Assembly: GCA_049841135.1 (NCBI GenBank)
Contig: JASGHK010000004.1
Location: 2,604,001 to 2,668,000 of the forward strand
Source: JACRCT01 sp049841135
Lineage (GTDB): Bacteria; Myxococcota; Myxococcia; Myxococcales; UBA5297
DNA length: 64,000 nt
Direction: 5' to 3'
A program made the position numbers and the translations under genes. Shown here one piece after another: positions 7,928 to 16,793 of this stretch. The stretch's first letter is position 1. Every line of letters starts with the position of its first letter. The notes beneath the pieces were generated by a model, which had not been told where the DNA came from, made no database searches, and saw only the letters and a program-made list of their open reading frames with translations.

Positions 7928-9444
7928 ATGTCGACCGACCGCGCCCGCTTCGCCCGCGATTTCTTCTTCGAGCTGATGAAGGACAGCCAGCGGCTGCGCG
8001 CAGGCTTCTTGGCCGAGCGGGAGCGCTGGCTGCGCTCGCTGGCGGTCGACGGCCGCGAGGAGATCCTGTTCGAGTTCGAGATGCTCCTGCGCGGCCTGGA
8101 GCGCTTCTTCAACCTGCACAACCTGCCGCTCGACGACGACGGCCCGGTGGTGGCCCGCGACTTCGCCGACGAGCTTCTCCGCGGTCCGCGACGCCGTCAA
8201 CCGCTGCATCCGGCTCGCGCGCTTCCTGCTCGACCCGCCCAGCGACCGGCGCCTGGTCTTTCGCAAGTACCTGGAGACGCGCGTCACCGACGAGCGTGTG
8301 CGCCGCGAGTTGATCGAAGCCGAGCTCGAGCAGTCGACGCCCCAGGAGAGCCTGTTCCTGTTGCGCCAGGGCTTCGTGGCCCTGCGCGGCGTGCTCGACC
8401 AGCTGCAGCGGCTCGACGGGACCAACTACCAGCTCTTCGCCGACGTCGGCCAGCTGGCGCTCTGGCACATCGCGCTCAACAAGCACTTCAAGCCGTTCCG
8501 GCCGCTGGAGTTCCGTCCCGAGTACGACCGGATCAAGAACGTTCGCATCCTCGAGCTGGGCAAGACGCTGGAGCCACCCGCCAAGCGCCCGGTCTCGACG
8601 GCGTTCCTGGCCCTCTTCCGCGTCCTGCACTACCTGCGCTACGTGCCCGGCCCCACCGAGGTCGCCACCCGGCGCGCCCAGGTGGTGCTGGCGCTGGTCC
8701 GCTCGGAGATCGCCTCGGCCACCGCGTTCCTCGAAGGCGACCTGGCGGCGACCCTGACCCGGCTGGGGCCCGAGAAGTCGGCGGCGGCCATCCGCATCGC
8801 CCAGGAGATCCGCGCGGAGACCTCGCGGGTGGTCAAGCAGGACCTGGCTGGCACCGGCGCGCCCTCGCCGACCGCGCCGGGCAAGGCTCGCGAGGACCTG
8901 AGCAGGATGTGCCGCAAGGCGGTGACCGACCTCGCCCGGATCTTCAGTCCCGAGGCTGGAGATCAACTCGCTCTTCGACGCGGTGTCCGAGCGGCACGAG
9001 CAGGCGCGGCGGCTGCGGCTGGACCTCTTCGCCTACCGCGAGATCTGCGCGGTCGCCGAGCAGGCGCTGGGCCCGGTCGGAAACGACGCCGACACGGCGC
9101 GCGCCCTCGCCGCGCTCAAGGGCTTCGCGCTCTACTTCCGCGACGTCTCGTACCAGCTGTTGCGCTACGCCGACTTCGAGCCGTTCGAGCGCTTCGCGTC
9201 AATCGTGCAGGAGTCCGAGGTGCAGCCCACCGGCGCCAGCCGGACCCGTCTCGCCGAGGACTGCAAGGTGTTCGGGGCGATGGTGGAGAAGACCTTCCAC
9301 GCGGTCAGCCGCCGCGAGGAGATCGCCCGCGAGCCGTTCGACCAGTACGAAGGTCAGAAGCTCTCGGACCGGTTCCTGAAGGCCCCAGCGAACAGCCCCG
9401 CGGCCGCGGCAGCGCCGGCGATGGAGCCGCCGAAGACGGGTTAG
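7928..9444 (+). CDS. Conserved helical protein of unknown function, two frameshifts
   Basis: The coding signal runs through three frames. The first begins MSTDRARFARDFFFELMKD. After a shift in GAGCTTC (8171-8177) it continues FSAVRDAVNRCIRLARFLLD. After a shift in GAGGCTG (8952-8958) it continues LEINSLFDAVSERHEQARRLR to the TAG at 9444. Removing one base at each site gives 504 residues with no other interruption. The protein is soluble and alpha-helical, rich in Arg/Leu, with the core ELGKTLEPPAKRPVSTAF and no recognised motif or leader. It ends convergently with kdsB, the two stop codons overlapping. Function unknown. Confidence 0.65.
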
Positions 9445-10166
9445 AGCTTCTTCGAGGCCAGCGCCAGCGCCGCTTCCGCCCTCCCCAGGTCCTCGGGCAC
9501 ATCGACGCCCAGGCTGCGGTACTCCGTGGGCACGACGCGGATGGCGATGCCGTGCTCGAGCACCCGTAGCTGCTCGAGCGCCTCGGCCCGTTCGAGCGGC
9601 GTGGTGGGCAGCTCCGCCAGCGCCTCCAGCAGGGCGCGGCGGTAGGCATAGACCCCAACGTGGGCGAAGGACGGCGCGGGCCCCTGGCGCACGAAGGGGA
9701 TCGCCGAGCGTGAGAAGTAGAGCGCGTCGCCGCTGAGCCCGGTCACCACCTTGACCACGTTCGGGTTCTCCGCCTCTCCCGGCGCCAGCGGCCGCATCAG
9801 CGTCGCCATGCGAACCTTGGGGTCGGCGAAGACGGCGAGCAGGGCCTCCAGGCAGGTCGGCTCGATGAGCGGTTCGTCGCCCTGGACGTTGAGCGCCACG
9901 TCCGCGTCGCGGCCCCGCAGCGCCTCGCGCACGCGGTCGGTCCCGGTGCGGCACTCGCCGGTCATCGCCACCTCGCCGCCGAAGCCGCGCACCGCCTGGG
10001 CGATCCGCTCGTCGTCGGTGGCCACCAGCACGCCCGCGAGGCCGCGCACCCGGCTCACCCGTGACCAGACGTGCTCGATCATCGGCTTGCCCTGCAGGCG
10101 GGCGAGCGGCTTGCCCGGGAAGCGGGTCGAGGCCCAGCGGGCGGGGATGACGGCGAGAGCGCGCAT
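9441..10166 (-). CDS. kdsB: 3-deoxy-manno-octulosonate cytidylyltransferase (CMP-Kdo synthetase)
   Basis: The 241-residue enzyme activates Kdo with CTP for lipopolysaccharide inner-core assembly. Hallmarks are the N-terminal nucleotide-binding motif IPARWASTRFPGKPL (residues 7-21), LVATDDERI, TGTDRVREAL, NVQGDEPLI and the late SLGVDVPEDL. Length matches the family (about 250). Its presence shows the organism makes Kdo-containing LPS. The gene is convergent with the 504-residue unknown gene (stop codons overlap) and divergent from the MFS transporter. Confidence 0.95.
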   Translation of the reverse strand: MRALAVIPARWASTRFPGKPLARLQGKPMIEHVWSRVSRVRGLAGVLVATDDERIAQAVRGFGGEVAMTGECRTGTDRVREALRGRDADVALNVQGDEPLIEPTCLEALLAVFADPKVRMATLMRPLAPGEAENPNVVKVVTGLSGDALYFSRSAIPFVRQGPAPSFAHVGVYAYRRALLEALAELPTTPLERAEALEQLRVLEHGIAIRVVPTEYRSLGVDVPEDLGRAEAALALASKKL

Positions 10167-10194
10167 GGCCCTTGATTACCGCGCTGTTGGTTCC

Positions 10195-10223
10195 TTGCCA
10201 AAGCAGGGACCATCGGGTCTTAT
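10195..10223 (+). promoter_or_regulatory. Sigma-70-like promoter for the MFS antiporter
   Basis: TTGCCA at 10195-10200, a 17-base spacer, and TCTTAT at 10218-10223, 35 bases before the ATG. The -35 box matches the consensus at 5 of 6 positions and the -10 at 4 of 6. A 7-base inverted repeat (TGGTTCC/GGGACCA, one G-T pair) overlaps the -35 box and could be an operator. Confidence 0.4.
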
Positions 10224-10257
10224 CGCCAGCGACCGAATCACAAGCATCGGAGTCCCC

Positions 10258-11763
10258 ATGTCCGCTCCCGTCGTCTCCGCCTCGGCCGCGCCGATCCCGG
10301 CCGCCTTCGCGGACCCGAAGTTCCAGAAGCGCCGCATGCAGAACTGGATGGTCCTGGGCCTGCTGTACGCGTTCTTCTACATGACGCGCTACAACTTCAA
10401 CGCCCTGATGGACAACCTGCAGACGACCTTCGGCTGGTCGAACGCGCAGCTGGGCTACTTCGAGACGATGCTGCCGGCGGTCTACGGCTTGTCGGTCTTC
10501 TTCAACGGCCCGCTCTCGGACCGCATCGGCGGCAAGAAGGCGTTCCTCACCGGGGCCATCGGCGTCACGCTGATGAACCTGGCCTTCGGCTGCATCATCC
10601 TGCTGGTCCAGACCCCGGCGGTCATCGAGCGCGCCGCGGGCGGCCACGGCCACGCGGCCATCAAGGTCCTCACCCCGGCGGTGCTCTCCTTCGGGCTCAC
10701 CCCCGACGTCGCCTGCCTCATCCTGGTCGGCATCTGGGGCGTCAACGCCTACTTCCAGTCCTTCGGCGCGCTCTCCATCGTCAAGGTCAACGCCCAGTGG
10801 TTCCACGTGCGCGAGCGCGGCGGCTTCTCGGGCATCTTCGGCGTGCTCATCCGCTTCGGCCTCATCCTGTCCTTCTCCGGCGCGCCGCTGCTGGCCGTCA
10901 ACCTCGGGCTGGCCTACGCCTTCCTGCTGCCGGGCCTCATCGTCGGCGCGCTGTTCCTGGCGAACCTCTTCCTGATGACCAACTCGCCCAAGGACGCGGG
11001 CTTCGAGGAGATGGACACCGGCGACGGCAGCGCCACCGAGGGCGGCGGCGGCCCGGTGGGCCTGACCTTCGTGCTCAAGAAGGTCTTCACCAGCAAGGCC
11101 GCGTGGATCATCGCCTTCTGCTCGATGATGCTGGGCATGGTCCGCCGCACCACGGTGGACAGCTGGTGGGGCAAGTACTTCGCCAACAACTTCGTGCCGC
11201 CCGGCATGGACAAGTCGAGCCTGTGGTCCTACCAGACCGCGGCCTGGGGCATCGCGCTGCTGGGCATCGCCGGCGGCTTCGCCTTCGGCTACGCCAGCGA
11301 CCGCATCTTCAAGACCCGCCGCGCGCCAGTGGTCACCATCGGCTTCATCGGCATGGCCGGCATGCTGGCGCTCTTCGGCCTGTCCGACCGCCTCATCGGC
11401 CCCAACCCGTGGATCACCGCGCTCTGCCTGGCGCTGCTCTCCTTCTTCGTCAACGGCGCCCACGGCATGATCGGCGGCGCGGCGTCGATGGACTTCGGCG
11501 GCAAGAAGGCGGCGGCCACTGCGGCCGGCCTCTTCGACGGCATGCAGTACGTCGCGGCCGCCTTCGTCGGCCCGGGCATGGCCTACCTGCTCGACCACTG
11601 GGGCTGGAAGGCCTGGCAGTGGGCGCCGATCCCGTTCGCCATCGTCGGCTTCGCGCTCATCGTCAACCTGTGGAACGTGACCCCGGGCAAGAAGCCGGCG
11701 GCGCCGGCCCCGGCCGAGCCTCCCCCGCCTGCTCCCGCGGCGACTCCGCAGGCCAGCGCCTGA
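10258..11763 (+). CDS. MFS transporter, organophosphate:phosphate antiporter (GlpT/UhpT-like)
   Basis: The 501-residue inner-membrane protein has about twelve membrane segments. The early motif MTRYNFNALM and the loop GPLSDRIGGKKAF match the DHA/OPA-type MFS signature after helix 2. GLFDGMQYVAAAFVGPG near the C-terminus resembles the GlpT/UhpT group, which exchange sugar phosphates or glycerol-3-phosphate for phosphate. The cytoplasmic tail is Pro/Ala-rich (from about 475). The ATG at 10258 gives a soluble N-terminus of about 28 residues before helix 1 and follows a promoter-like site. It is followed by a strong terminator, so it is probably monocistronic. Confidence 0.85.
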   Translation: MSAPVVSASAAPIPAAFADPKFQKRRMQNWMVLGLLYAFFYMTRYNFNALMDNLQTTFGWSNAQLGYFETMLPAVYGLSVFFNGPLSDRIGGKKAFLTGAIGVTLMNLAFGCIILLVQTPAVIERAAGGHGHAAIKVLTPAVLSFGLTPDVACLILVGIWGVNAYFQSFGALSIVKVNAQWFHVRERGGFSGIFGVLIRFGLILSFSGAPLLAVNLGLAYAFLLPGLIVGALFLANLFLMTNSPKDAGFEEMDTGDGSATEGGGGPVGLTFVLKKVFTSKAAWIIAFCSMMLGMVRRTTVDSWWGKYFANNFVPPGMDKSSLWSYQTAAWGIALLGIAGGFAFGYASDRIFKTRRAPVVTIGFIGMAGMLALFGLSDRLIGPNPWITALCLALLSFFVNGAHGMIGGAASMDFGGKKAAATAAGLFDGMQYVAAAFVGPGMAYLLDHWGWKAWQWAPIPFAIVGFALIVNLWNVTPGKKPAAPAPAEPPPPAPAATPQASA

Positions 11764-11792
11764 TTTCCAAGCAGTAACGCAAGGTTAGAGAG

Positions 11793-11833
11793 CGAGGCCG
11801 GCCCCTTCGCGGGAGCCGGCCTCGGTGTTTTTT
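11793..11833 (+). terminator. Strong intrinsic terminator after the MFS gene
   Basis: A 10-base GC stem (CGAGGCCGGC at 11793-11802 and its complement at 11815-11824) is followed by GTG and six T residues ending at 11833. It lies 30 bases after the MFS stop codon. Confidence 0.85.
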
Positions 11834-11849
11834 GCTAGAGTCGCGCGCC

Positions 11850-12215
11850 ATGCACGACTTCGTCCGGAGGCTGGTGGTGCGCATCGGCGAGAGCGGCCGC
11901 CCGCTCTCGCGCAACAAGCACTTCCACACCTTCGACACGCCGCTCGGGCGCCAGGCGCTCAAGCTCTCGCGCCGGCTGCGCTCGCTCTCCAAGGACATCG
12001 TCACCCAGTCCGAGGAAGGCGGCACGCTCGCGGTCGAGCAGCAGGCCGACCAGGCGGGCAAGATGCGCATCGTGCTCCACTTCGCGCGGGTCAAGGCGCG
12101 GCGCACCGTCTACCTCTCGCAGGGCGAGTGGGAACTGCTCCTGCAGGAGCCGGGCGTGAAGGAGATCGTGGACCGCGCGATCGCTCCCCGCAGCTCCGCC
12201 GCCGGCGGGCGCTGA
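11850..12215 (+). CDS. Small basic hypothetical protein
   Basis: The 121-residue protein starts MHDFVRRLVVRIGESGR and mixes basic helices (ALKLSRRLRSLSKDIV) with a beta-like region (KMRIVLHFARVKARRTVYL). No leader, membrane segment or known motif is seen. An in-frame TTG at 11832 would add six residues but overlaps the terminator. It is followed 10 bases later by the DUF2723 gene, so the two are probably cotranscribed. Function unknown. Confidence 0.6.
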   Translation: MHDFVRRLVVRIGESGRPLSRNKHFHTFDTPLGRQALKLSRRLRSLSKDIVTQSEEGGTLAVEQQADQAGKMRIVLHFARVKARRTVYLSQGEWELLLQEPGVKEIVDRAIAPRSSAAGGR

Positions 12216-12225
12216 TCGCCCGCCG

Positions 12226-13800
12226 ATGGCCCGCTCCGACCGTCCGTCTCGGGCTGTTCCGCCGACCTCTGCCGCCCTGCCCCGCGCGTGGGCGGACTTG
12301 AAGCTCGCAGCGCTGCCGGCCCTGGCCTGCCTCGTCCTCTACCTCCTCCAGGTCCCGCCGGTCTCCGGGGACAAGGACGGCAGCGAGTTCACCCTGGTGC
12401 TCGCCCTGGGCGGCGTCGGGCACCCGACCGGCTACCCGCTCTACTCGCTCTTCGGGCACCTCTTCGTCGTGGCCCTGCACGGGTTGGGCGCGGGCTGGGC
12501 GTTCGCCGCCAATGCCTGGAGCGCGGTGGGCGGCGCCTTCGCCGTCCTCTTCCTCGGCGCGCTCGGCCTGCGGCTCTCGCCTTCCGGACTCGGGAAGAGC
12601 GCCCGCGCCGTCCTCGCGTTCCTGCCGCTCGCGCTCTTCGCCCTCAATCCCATCTGGACCTACGAAGCGGTGCTGGCCGAGGTCTACTCCTGGCACGTCG
12701 CGTTCGTCGGCGCCTGCGCCCTCGCCTTCGTGGTCCTCGTCGACGAGGTAGAGGGGTCCAAGGCCTGGAGCCGGCGGCGTGGCCTCGCCGTCGCCGCGGT
12801 GTGGGGAGCGCTGTGCGGGCTGGGCGGCGCGCACCACGCCACCGCCCTGTTCGTCGCTGCTCCGCTGTCGCTGGGGCTCTTCTGGGCCGCGCGTCAGAAG
12901 GACCGGGCCGGCGGGCTCGAGGCGCTGGTCGTCGTCGCCGCCGCGCTGCTGCCGCTCACGAGCTACCTCTTCGTCGCCTGGCGCGCCTTCCACCCGGCTG
13001 CGTGGCAATGGCCGACGCTCGCGCCGAGCTGGCCGGGAATCTGGGAGCACCTGACGGGCGCACCGTACCGCCATTTTTTGGGGAGCTTCGCGCCGGCCGC
13101 CGAGCAGCAGGCGCTGCTCGCCCGGTACGTCTACCCGGTCCTCGCCCCGGCGATGGCGGGCACGCTGGCGGCGTTATCGTTCCCGAGCCGCGCGGACCGC
13201 CTCCGCCTCTGGCCTCTCGCTGCGGCGGCCGTCCTCTCGACGATCTACGCCTTCAGCTACGGCGTGCCCGACCCCACCTCGTACTTCCTGGCGCCCATGG
13301 CGCTGGCCGTCGTCCTCTCCGGCGCGTGCGCCTCGCGCCTCAAGGCGGTCCTTCGGCTGGGCGTCCCCGCTGCGTTGATCGCCAGCCTGGCCATCGCCGC
13401 CCTGGGGGTCGCTTGGACTGGGACGGGCCTCGAGCGCCGCACGGTGCTGATCCGCTTCGACGAGCGGGTGCACTCGATGTGGGACGACGTCCGCTTCCCC
13501 GAGGCGCTCGTGCTGTGGCCGAGCGACATGGCCACGCGGCTGCAGGAGTACCAGCTGCTGCGCGGCGAGAAGCCGAACGTCGAGGCCATCAACCCGGTGC
13601 TGCTGACGCACCCGCCCCTTCGCGAGGCCTTCCAGGCGCGCCACCGCTTCGACCCGCTCGAAGGAGTTGACCTGTCGCTGTCCGACCGGCCGGACGACTT
13701 CGCCGGCGTGGTCGCAGGGGTGCTCAACGCCAAGAGCCCGCTGCCGGTCATCCTCTTCGACCCGCGCACCGAGTCGGTGCGGATGCTCCGCAAGCGCTGA
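12226..13800 (+). CDS. DUF2723-family polytopic membrane protein (GT-C glycosyltransferase-like)
   Basis: The 524-residue protein has roughly ten membrane helices and a soluble C-terminal part from about 400. The first extracytoplasmic loop carries GDKDGSEF and GHPTGYPLYSLFGHLF. These are the defining motifs of DUF2723, which is related to GT-C glycosyltransferases such as protein O-mannosyltransferases and TMEM260. The acidic DGSEF loop is the likely catalytic site. The C-terminal region (LVLWPSDMATRLQEYQLLRGEKPNV) resembles the family's soluble domain. The acceptor is unknown; a role in glycosylating envelope proteins or lipids is inference. Confidence 0.85.
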   Translation: MARSDRPSRAVPPTSAALPRAWADLKLAALPALACLVLYLLQVPPVSGDKDGSEFTLVLALGGVGHPTGYPLYSLFGHLFVVALHGLGAGWAFAANAWSAVGGAFAVLFLGALGLRLSPSGLGKSARAVLAFLPLALFALNPIWTYEAVLAEVYSWHVAFVGACALAFVVLVDEVEGSKAWSRRRGLAVAAVWGALCGLGGAHHATALFVAAPLSLGLFWAARQKDRAGGLEALVVVAAALLPLTSYLFVAWRAFHPAAWQWPTLAPSWPGIWEHLTGAPYRHFLGSFAPAAEQQALLARYVYPVLAPAMAGTLAALSFPSRADRLRLWPLAAAAVLSTIYAFSYGVPDPTSYFLAPMALAVVLSGACASRLKAVLRLGVPAALIASLAIAALGVAWTGTGLERRTVLIRFDERVHSMWDDVRFPEALVLWPSDMATRLQEYQLLRGEKPNVEAINPVLLTHPPLREAFQARHRFDPLEGVDLSLSDRPDDFAGVVAGVLNAKSPLPVILFDPRTESVRMLRKR

Positions 13801-13876
13801 AGGCCGAGCGGGTCTGTCACCCGCTCGCTCGCGCCGAGTCCCCTCGTCGTTCCGGGCGGAGCCCCTCCGAACGAGA

Positions 13877-13911
13877 GAAGGGCCTGCGCCCTGGGAGGGT
13901 GCAGGCCCTTC
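13877..13911. terminator. Bidirectional terminator between convergent genes
   Basis: A perfect 11-base inverted repeat (GAAGGGCCTGC at 13877-13887, complement at 13901-13911) with a 13-base loop lies midway between the ends of the DUF2723 gene (13800) and the coiled-coil gene (13937). The T/A flanks are weak. Confidence 0.65.
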
Positions 13912-13936
13912 GGCCATCCATCTCGTCAGGAAGCGG

Positions 13937-14827
13937 CTAGGCCTTGGCCTCGACCGGCTTCTCGTCCGCCTTGGGAGCGGCCTCGGCGGCCTTGGGAGCC
14001 TCGACAGGCTCGGCCTTGGGCGCCTCCTTCTTCTTCTCGGGCGCGGCCTCGGCGGTCGGCTTGACGCTCTTGGCTCCCTTCTCGAGCAGGTAGACGGCTT
14101 TCTTCAGCTCGTCGCGCTCGAGTACCAGGGCGTTGGCTTTGGACTCCATCGCGCGGAACTTGTCCTTGGCGATCTCGACCTCGCTCTTCTGGACCAGGAA
14201 GACGCGGCGGTCGGTCTCGGCACGGGCGCGCACGCGCTTGATCTCCTCCTGGATCTCGTCGACCTTGCGCTTGGCCTGGTGGGCGGCCTTCTCGGCCTCC
14301 TCGGCGCGCTTGACCTCTTCCGGGGTCGCCTGGCGCGGGACCAGCGGGGCGGGCGGCTCGACCGGCTTGGCGGGGGCGGCCTCGGCCGGCTTGGCCTCGG
14401 GGGCGCGCTCGGGCTTGCGCGACTTGAGGGTCGCCACCTCCTCGGTGAGCTTCTTGACCTGCGCCTTGGAGATCTCGGCCTCCTCGCGCGCGGACTGCAG
14501 CTTCTTCTCCATCTCCCGCTCGATCTCCTCGCGGGCGTGCTGGATGTCCTGCTTGAGGCGAGCGCTCTCCTTCTCCTCGTGGCGGCGCTTCTTGACGTCC
14601 TTGAGCTTCTCCTTGAGCTCGTCGGCCTCGCGGCGCTTGGTCTCCAGCGCGTCGGTCGCCTTCTTCGAGTCGGACTCCAGGGCGGACAGGCGCGAGCGCA
14701 CGCCGTCGATGTCGGCCTTGGCCTGGTTGGCCTGCGAGCGGGCCTGCGCCAGCTGCAGGAAGAGCAGCACGGCGGCGATCCCGGTGACCGCGAAGAGAAC
14801 TCCCAGCACGACGACTGCGGCGTCCAT
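13937..14827 (-). CDS. Membrane-anchored coiled-coil protein
   Basis: The 296-residue protein has one N-terminal membrane helix (MDAAVVVLGVLFAVTGIAAV, continuing to about 26). Heptad-rich coiled coil follows (about 27-135, for example ADELKEKLKDVKKRRHEEKE), then a Pro/Ala hinge, a second coiled coil (165-245) and an Ala/Lys/Glu/Pro tail. It is probably tethered to the inner membrane with the coil in the cytoplasm. No enzyme motif is seen. It resembles structural or scaffold proteins, and no specific family is claimed. A terminator lies downstream. Confidence 0.7.
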   Translation of the reverse strand: MDAAVVVLGVLFAVTGIAAVLLFLQLAQARSQANQAKADIDGVRSRLSALESDSKKATDALETKRREADELKEKLKDVKKRRHEEKESARLKQDIQHAREEIEREMEKKLQSAREEAEISKAQVKKLTEEVATLKSRKPERAPEAKPAEAAPAKPVEPPAPLVPRQATPEEVKRAEEAEKAAHQAKRKVDEIQEEIKRVRARAETDRRVFLVQKSEVEIAKDKFRAMESKANALVLERDELKKAVYLLEKGAKSVKPTAEAAPEKKKEAPKAEPVEAPKAAEAAPKADEKPVEAKA

Positions 14828-14958
14828 TGAACGACCTCCAGAGTCCTCGCCGCGCCGCTACGGGCCGGTCGAGGCGTCAGCAAAAGGGGGCTCAACCTAG
14901 CGGGTCTGCCCGCCGCGTCAAGCCTTTGGGGTGGATGAAAGTGGGCTTCCCTGCCGCG

Positions 14959-16773
14959 TCAGTCCCTGGCGGGACGGGGAACGAAGATCTCCATGGTCTG
15001 CAGGGTCGCGAACGCCGCGCCCTTCTCCTGGATGCCTCCGGTGACCAGCACCGAGCCGTCCTTGAGCAGCGTGCAGGTGTGGAAGAAGCGCGGGTCGGCC
15101 ATGTCGTCGCCCTTCTCGAACGAGAAGGCGGCCATGGGGTCGGCGTTGCCGTCGTCGGCGAAGAAGGCGGTGGAGGGGAGCGACTCGATGGTCGTCCGGC
15201 CGCCGCGGCCGCCGACGACCAGCATGCGCCCGTCCTTGAGGGTGACCGCGCAGGTGTGCCCGCGCGCCACGTCGAGCGAGGGCCCCTGCAGGATTTCCGG
15301 CTGGCTGTTGGAGTTCGCCAAGTTGAGGATGTCGGTGCCGGTGTAGGGGTTGCCGGGGAGCAGGTCCCACCAGTTGTTCGGGTCGAAGCTCTGGAAGCCG
15401 CCTACGATGATGTAGCGCTTGCCCTGGCCGGAGACGGACGCGTAGGTGCGCGGCACGGGCAGCGAGATGAAGGCCTGCTCCTGCATCTTGCTGTCCTTGT
15501 ACAAGTTGAACCGAACCGCGCAATCCTTGTTGAGCTTCCCGGCGTTGCCGGTGTCCAGCATGCTTCCACCGACGACGCCCAGGTACTTGCCGTTGTAGAG
15601 CGGCAGGGCGACGTGGCCGACGGCGGTGACCGCGGCCGACTGGCTGACGGTGTCGAGCTTGGTGAAGAGGTTCTTGCTGGGGTCGAACCACTCGTAGCTC
15701 TGGACGTAGGTGGGGACGTTGACGCTGGTGCCGTCGAACGACAGCCCGCCGTAGAGCAGGACCATCCCGGTCTGCTCGGTGACGGCCACATGGCGGCTGC
15801 GCATGATGCGCGAAGGCTGTGGAGCCCAGCCGCCCTTGGCGACGCCGTTGTCGTCGGTGATGGTCGGGTCGAAGAGGATGGTGTTGGACTGCAGGGTCTG
15901 GCTGCGCACCCCGCTCTTGACCTCGACGTACTCCCCACCGGCGATGAGGACCTGGTTGCCCTCCTTCCAGCTAGCGGTGTGGAAGGCGCGCTTGGTGGTG
16001 ACGACGCCCAGCTTGTTCATGACGGGCACGTCCGCGGTGATCTCGCCGGTGGCTGGGTCGAAGATCTCGACGGTGTCCTTGTAGGTCCAGAACTCGGGCT
16101 TCTTGAGGTTGCCCGTGGAGACGCCGGTGGTGTCGAAGCCGCCGGTGATGAGCACCCGCCCGTCGTCGAGGACGGTGGCGGTGTGGCCGGCGCGGGCCTC
16201 GTTCATCATGGTGCGCACGGTGGGGTCGCTGCCCAGGTTGACGGGGGAGAACTTCTCGACCTGGCGGAAGAAGACCAGCGCCTTGGCTGCGGGCTGCTCC
16301 GCCGCCTTGTCCTGGGGCACCTTGAAGGAGCCCGACTGGCCGAAGGAGAGGATGCGGCTGTCGGTGTCGGACGGCGAGCCGGAGAAGCCGGCGACCTGGA
16401 CCTGCAGGTCGCGCCCGGCCTCGAGCTGCTCGAAGTCCATCTTGCCGGCGCTGACCTCGACCACGTTCTCCTTGATCGCCGTGCCGAAGCCGCAGTCGGT
16501 GTCACTGCCGCACTCGAGCCCGTCCGCGATCTGGCAGAACCGCTTGCTGACCGTTTCCCCGTTCTCCTCGACCTCGATGGGCTGGCCACAGCGGGTGGCG
16601 TCGATGAAGCGCACTCGGAGGTGCGTGACGTCCTGCATGGGGTCGGGGCCCGAGCCGCAGTCGTTGGACTTGATGAGCTGGACGTCGACCGTGTTGGTGC
16701 GGTCGAAGCAGCCGCCGGACAAGAGCACGGCGGCGAGCAGGGACGAGGTCCAGAGAAGGCGCGTCGCGTTCAT
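14959..16773 (-). CDS. Kelch-like repeat lipoprotein
   Basis: The 604-residue protein has a lipoprotein signal ending AAVLLSGGC (C22), then a Cys-containing N-terminal domain (about 23-190). A Kelch/galactose-oxidase-type propeller follows, whose blades contain GHTATVLDDGRVLITGG, VLIAGGEYVE, MVLLYGGLSF, GHTCAVTLKDGRMLVVGG and CTLLKDGSVLVTGG. Such propellers usually bind protein or carbohydrate ligands at the cell surface. It starts 20 bases after the stop of the PEGA-domain protein, so the two form an operon and may work together in the envelope. The ligand is unknown. Confidence 0.8.
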   Translation of the reverse strand: MNATRLLWTSSLLAAVLLSGGCFDRTNTVDVQLIKSNDCGSGPDPMQDVTHLRVRFIDATRCGQPIEVEENGETVSKRFCQIADGLECGSDTDCGFGTAIKENVVEVSAGKMDFEQLEAGRDLQVQVAGFSGSPSDTDSRILSFGQSGSFKVPQDKAAEQPAAKALVFFRQVEKFSPVNLGSDPTVRTMMNEARAGHTATVLDDGRVLITGGFDTTGVSTGNLKKPEFWTYKDTVEIFDPATGEITADVPVMNKLGVVTTKRAFHTASWKEGNQVLIAGGEYVEVKSGVRSQTLQSNTILFDPTITDDNGVAKGGWAPQPSRIMRSRHVAVTEQTGMVLLYGGLSFDGTSVNVPTYVQSYEWFDPSKNLFTKLDTVSQSAAVTAVGHVALPLYNGKYLGVVGGSMLDTGNAGKLNKDCAVRFNLYKDSKMQEQAFISLPVPRTYASVSGQGKRYIIVGGFQSFDPNNWWDLLPGNPYTGTDILNLANSNSQPEILQGPSLDVARGHTCAVTLKDGRMLVVGGRGGRTTIESLPSTAFFADDGNADPMAAFSFEKGDDMADPRFFHTCTLLKDGSVLVTGGIQEKGAAFATLQTMEIFVPRPARD

Positions 16774-16793
16774 GAGGATTGGCCGCTCCCGGT

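Noticed and set aside
9199..11598. Long minus-strand frame opposite kdsB and the MFS gene
   Set aside because: Its sequence is antisense to two recognised families and has no motif of its own.
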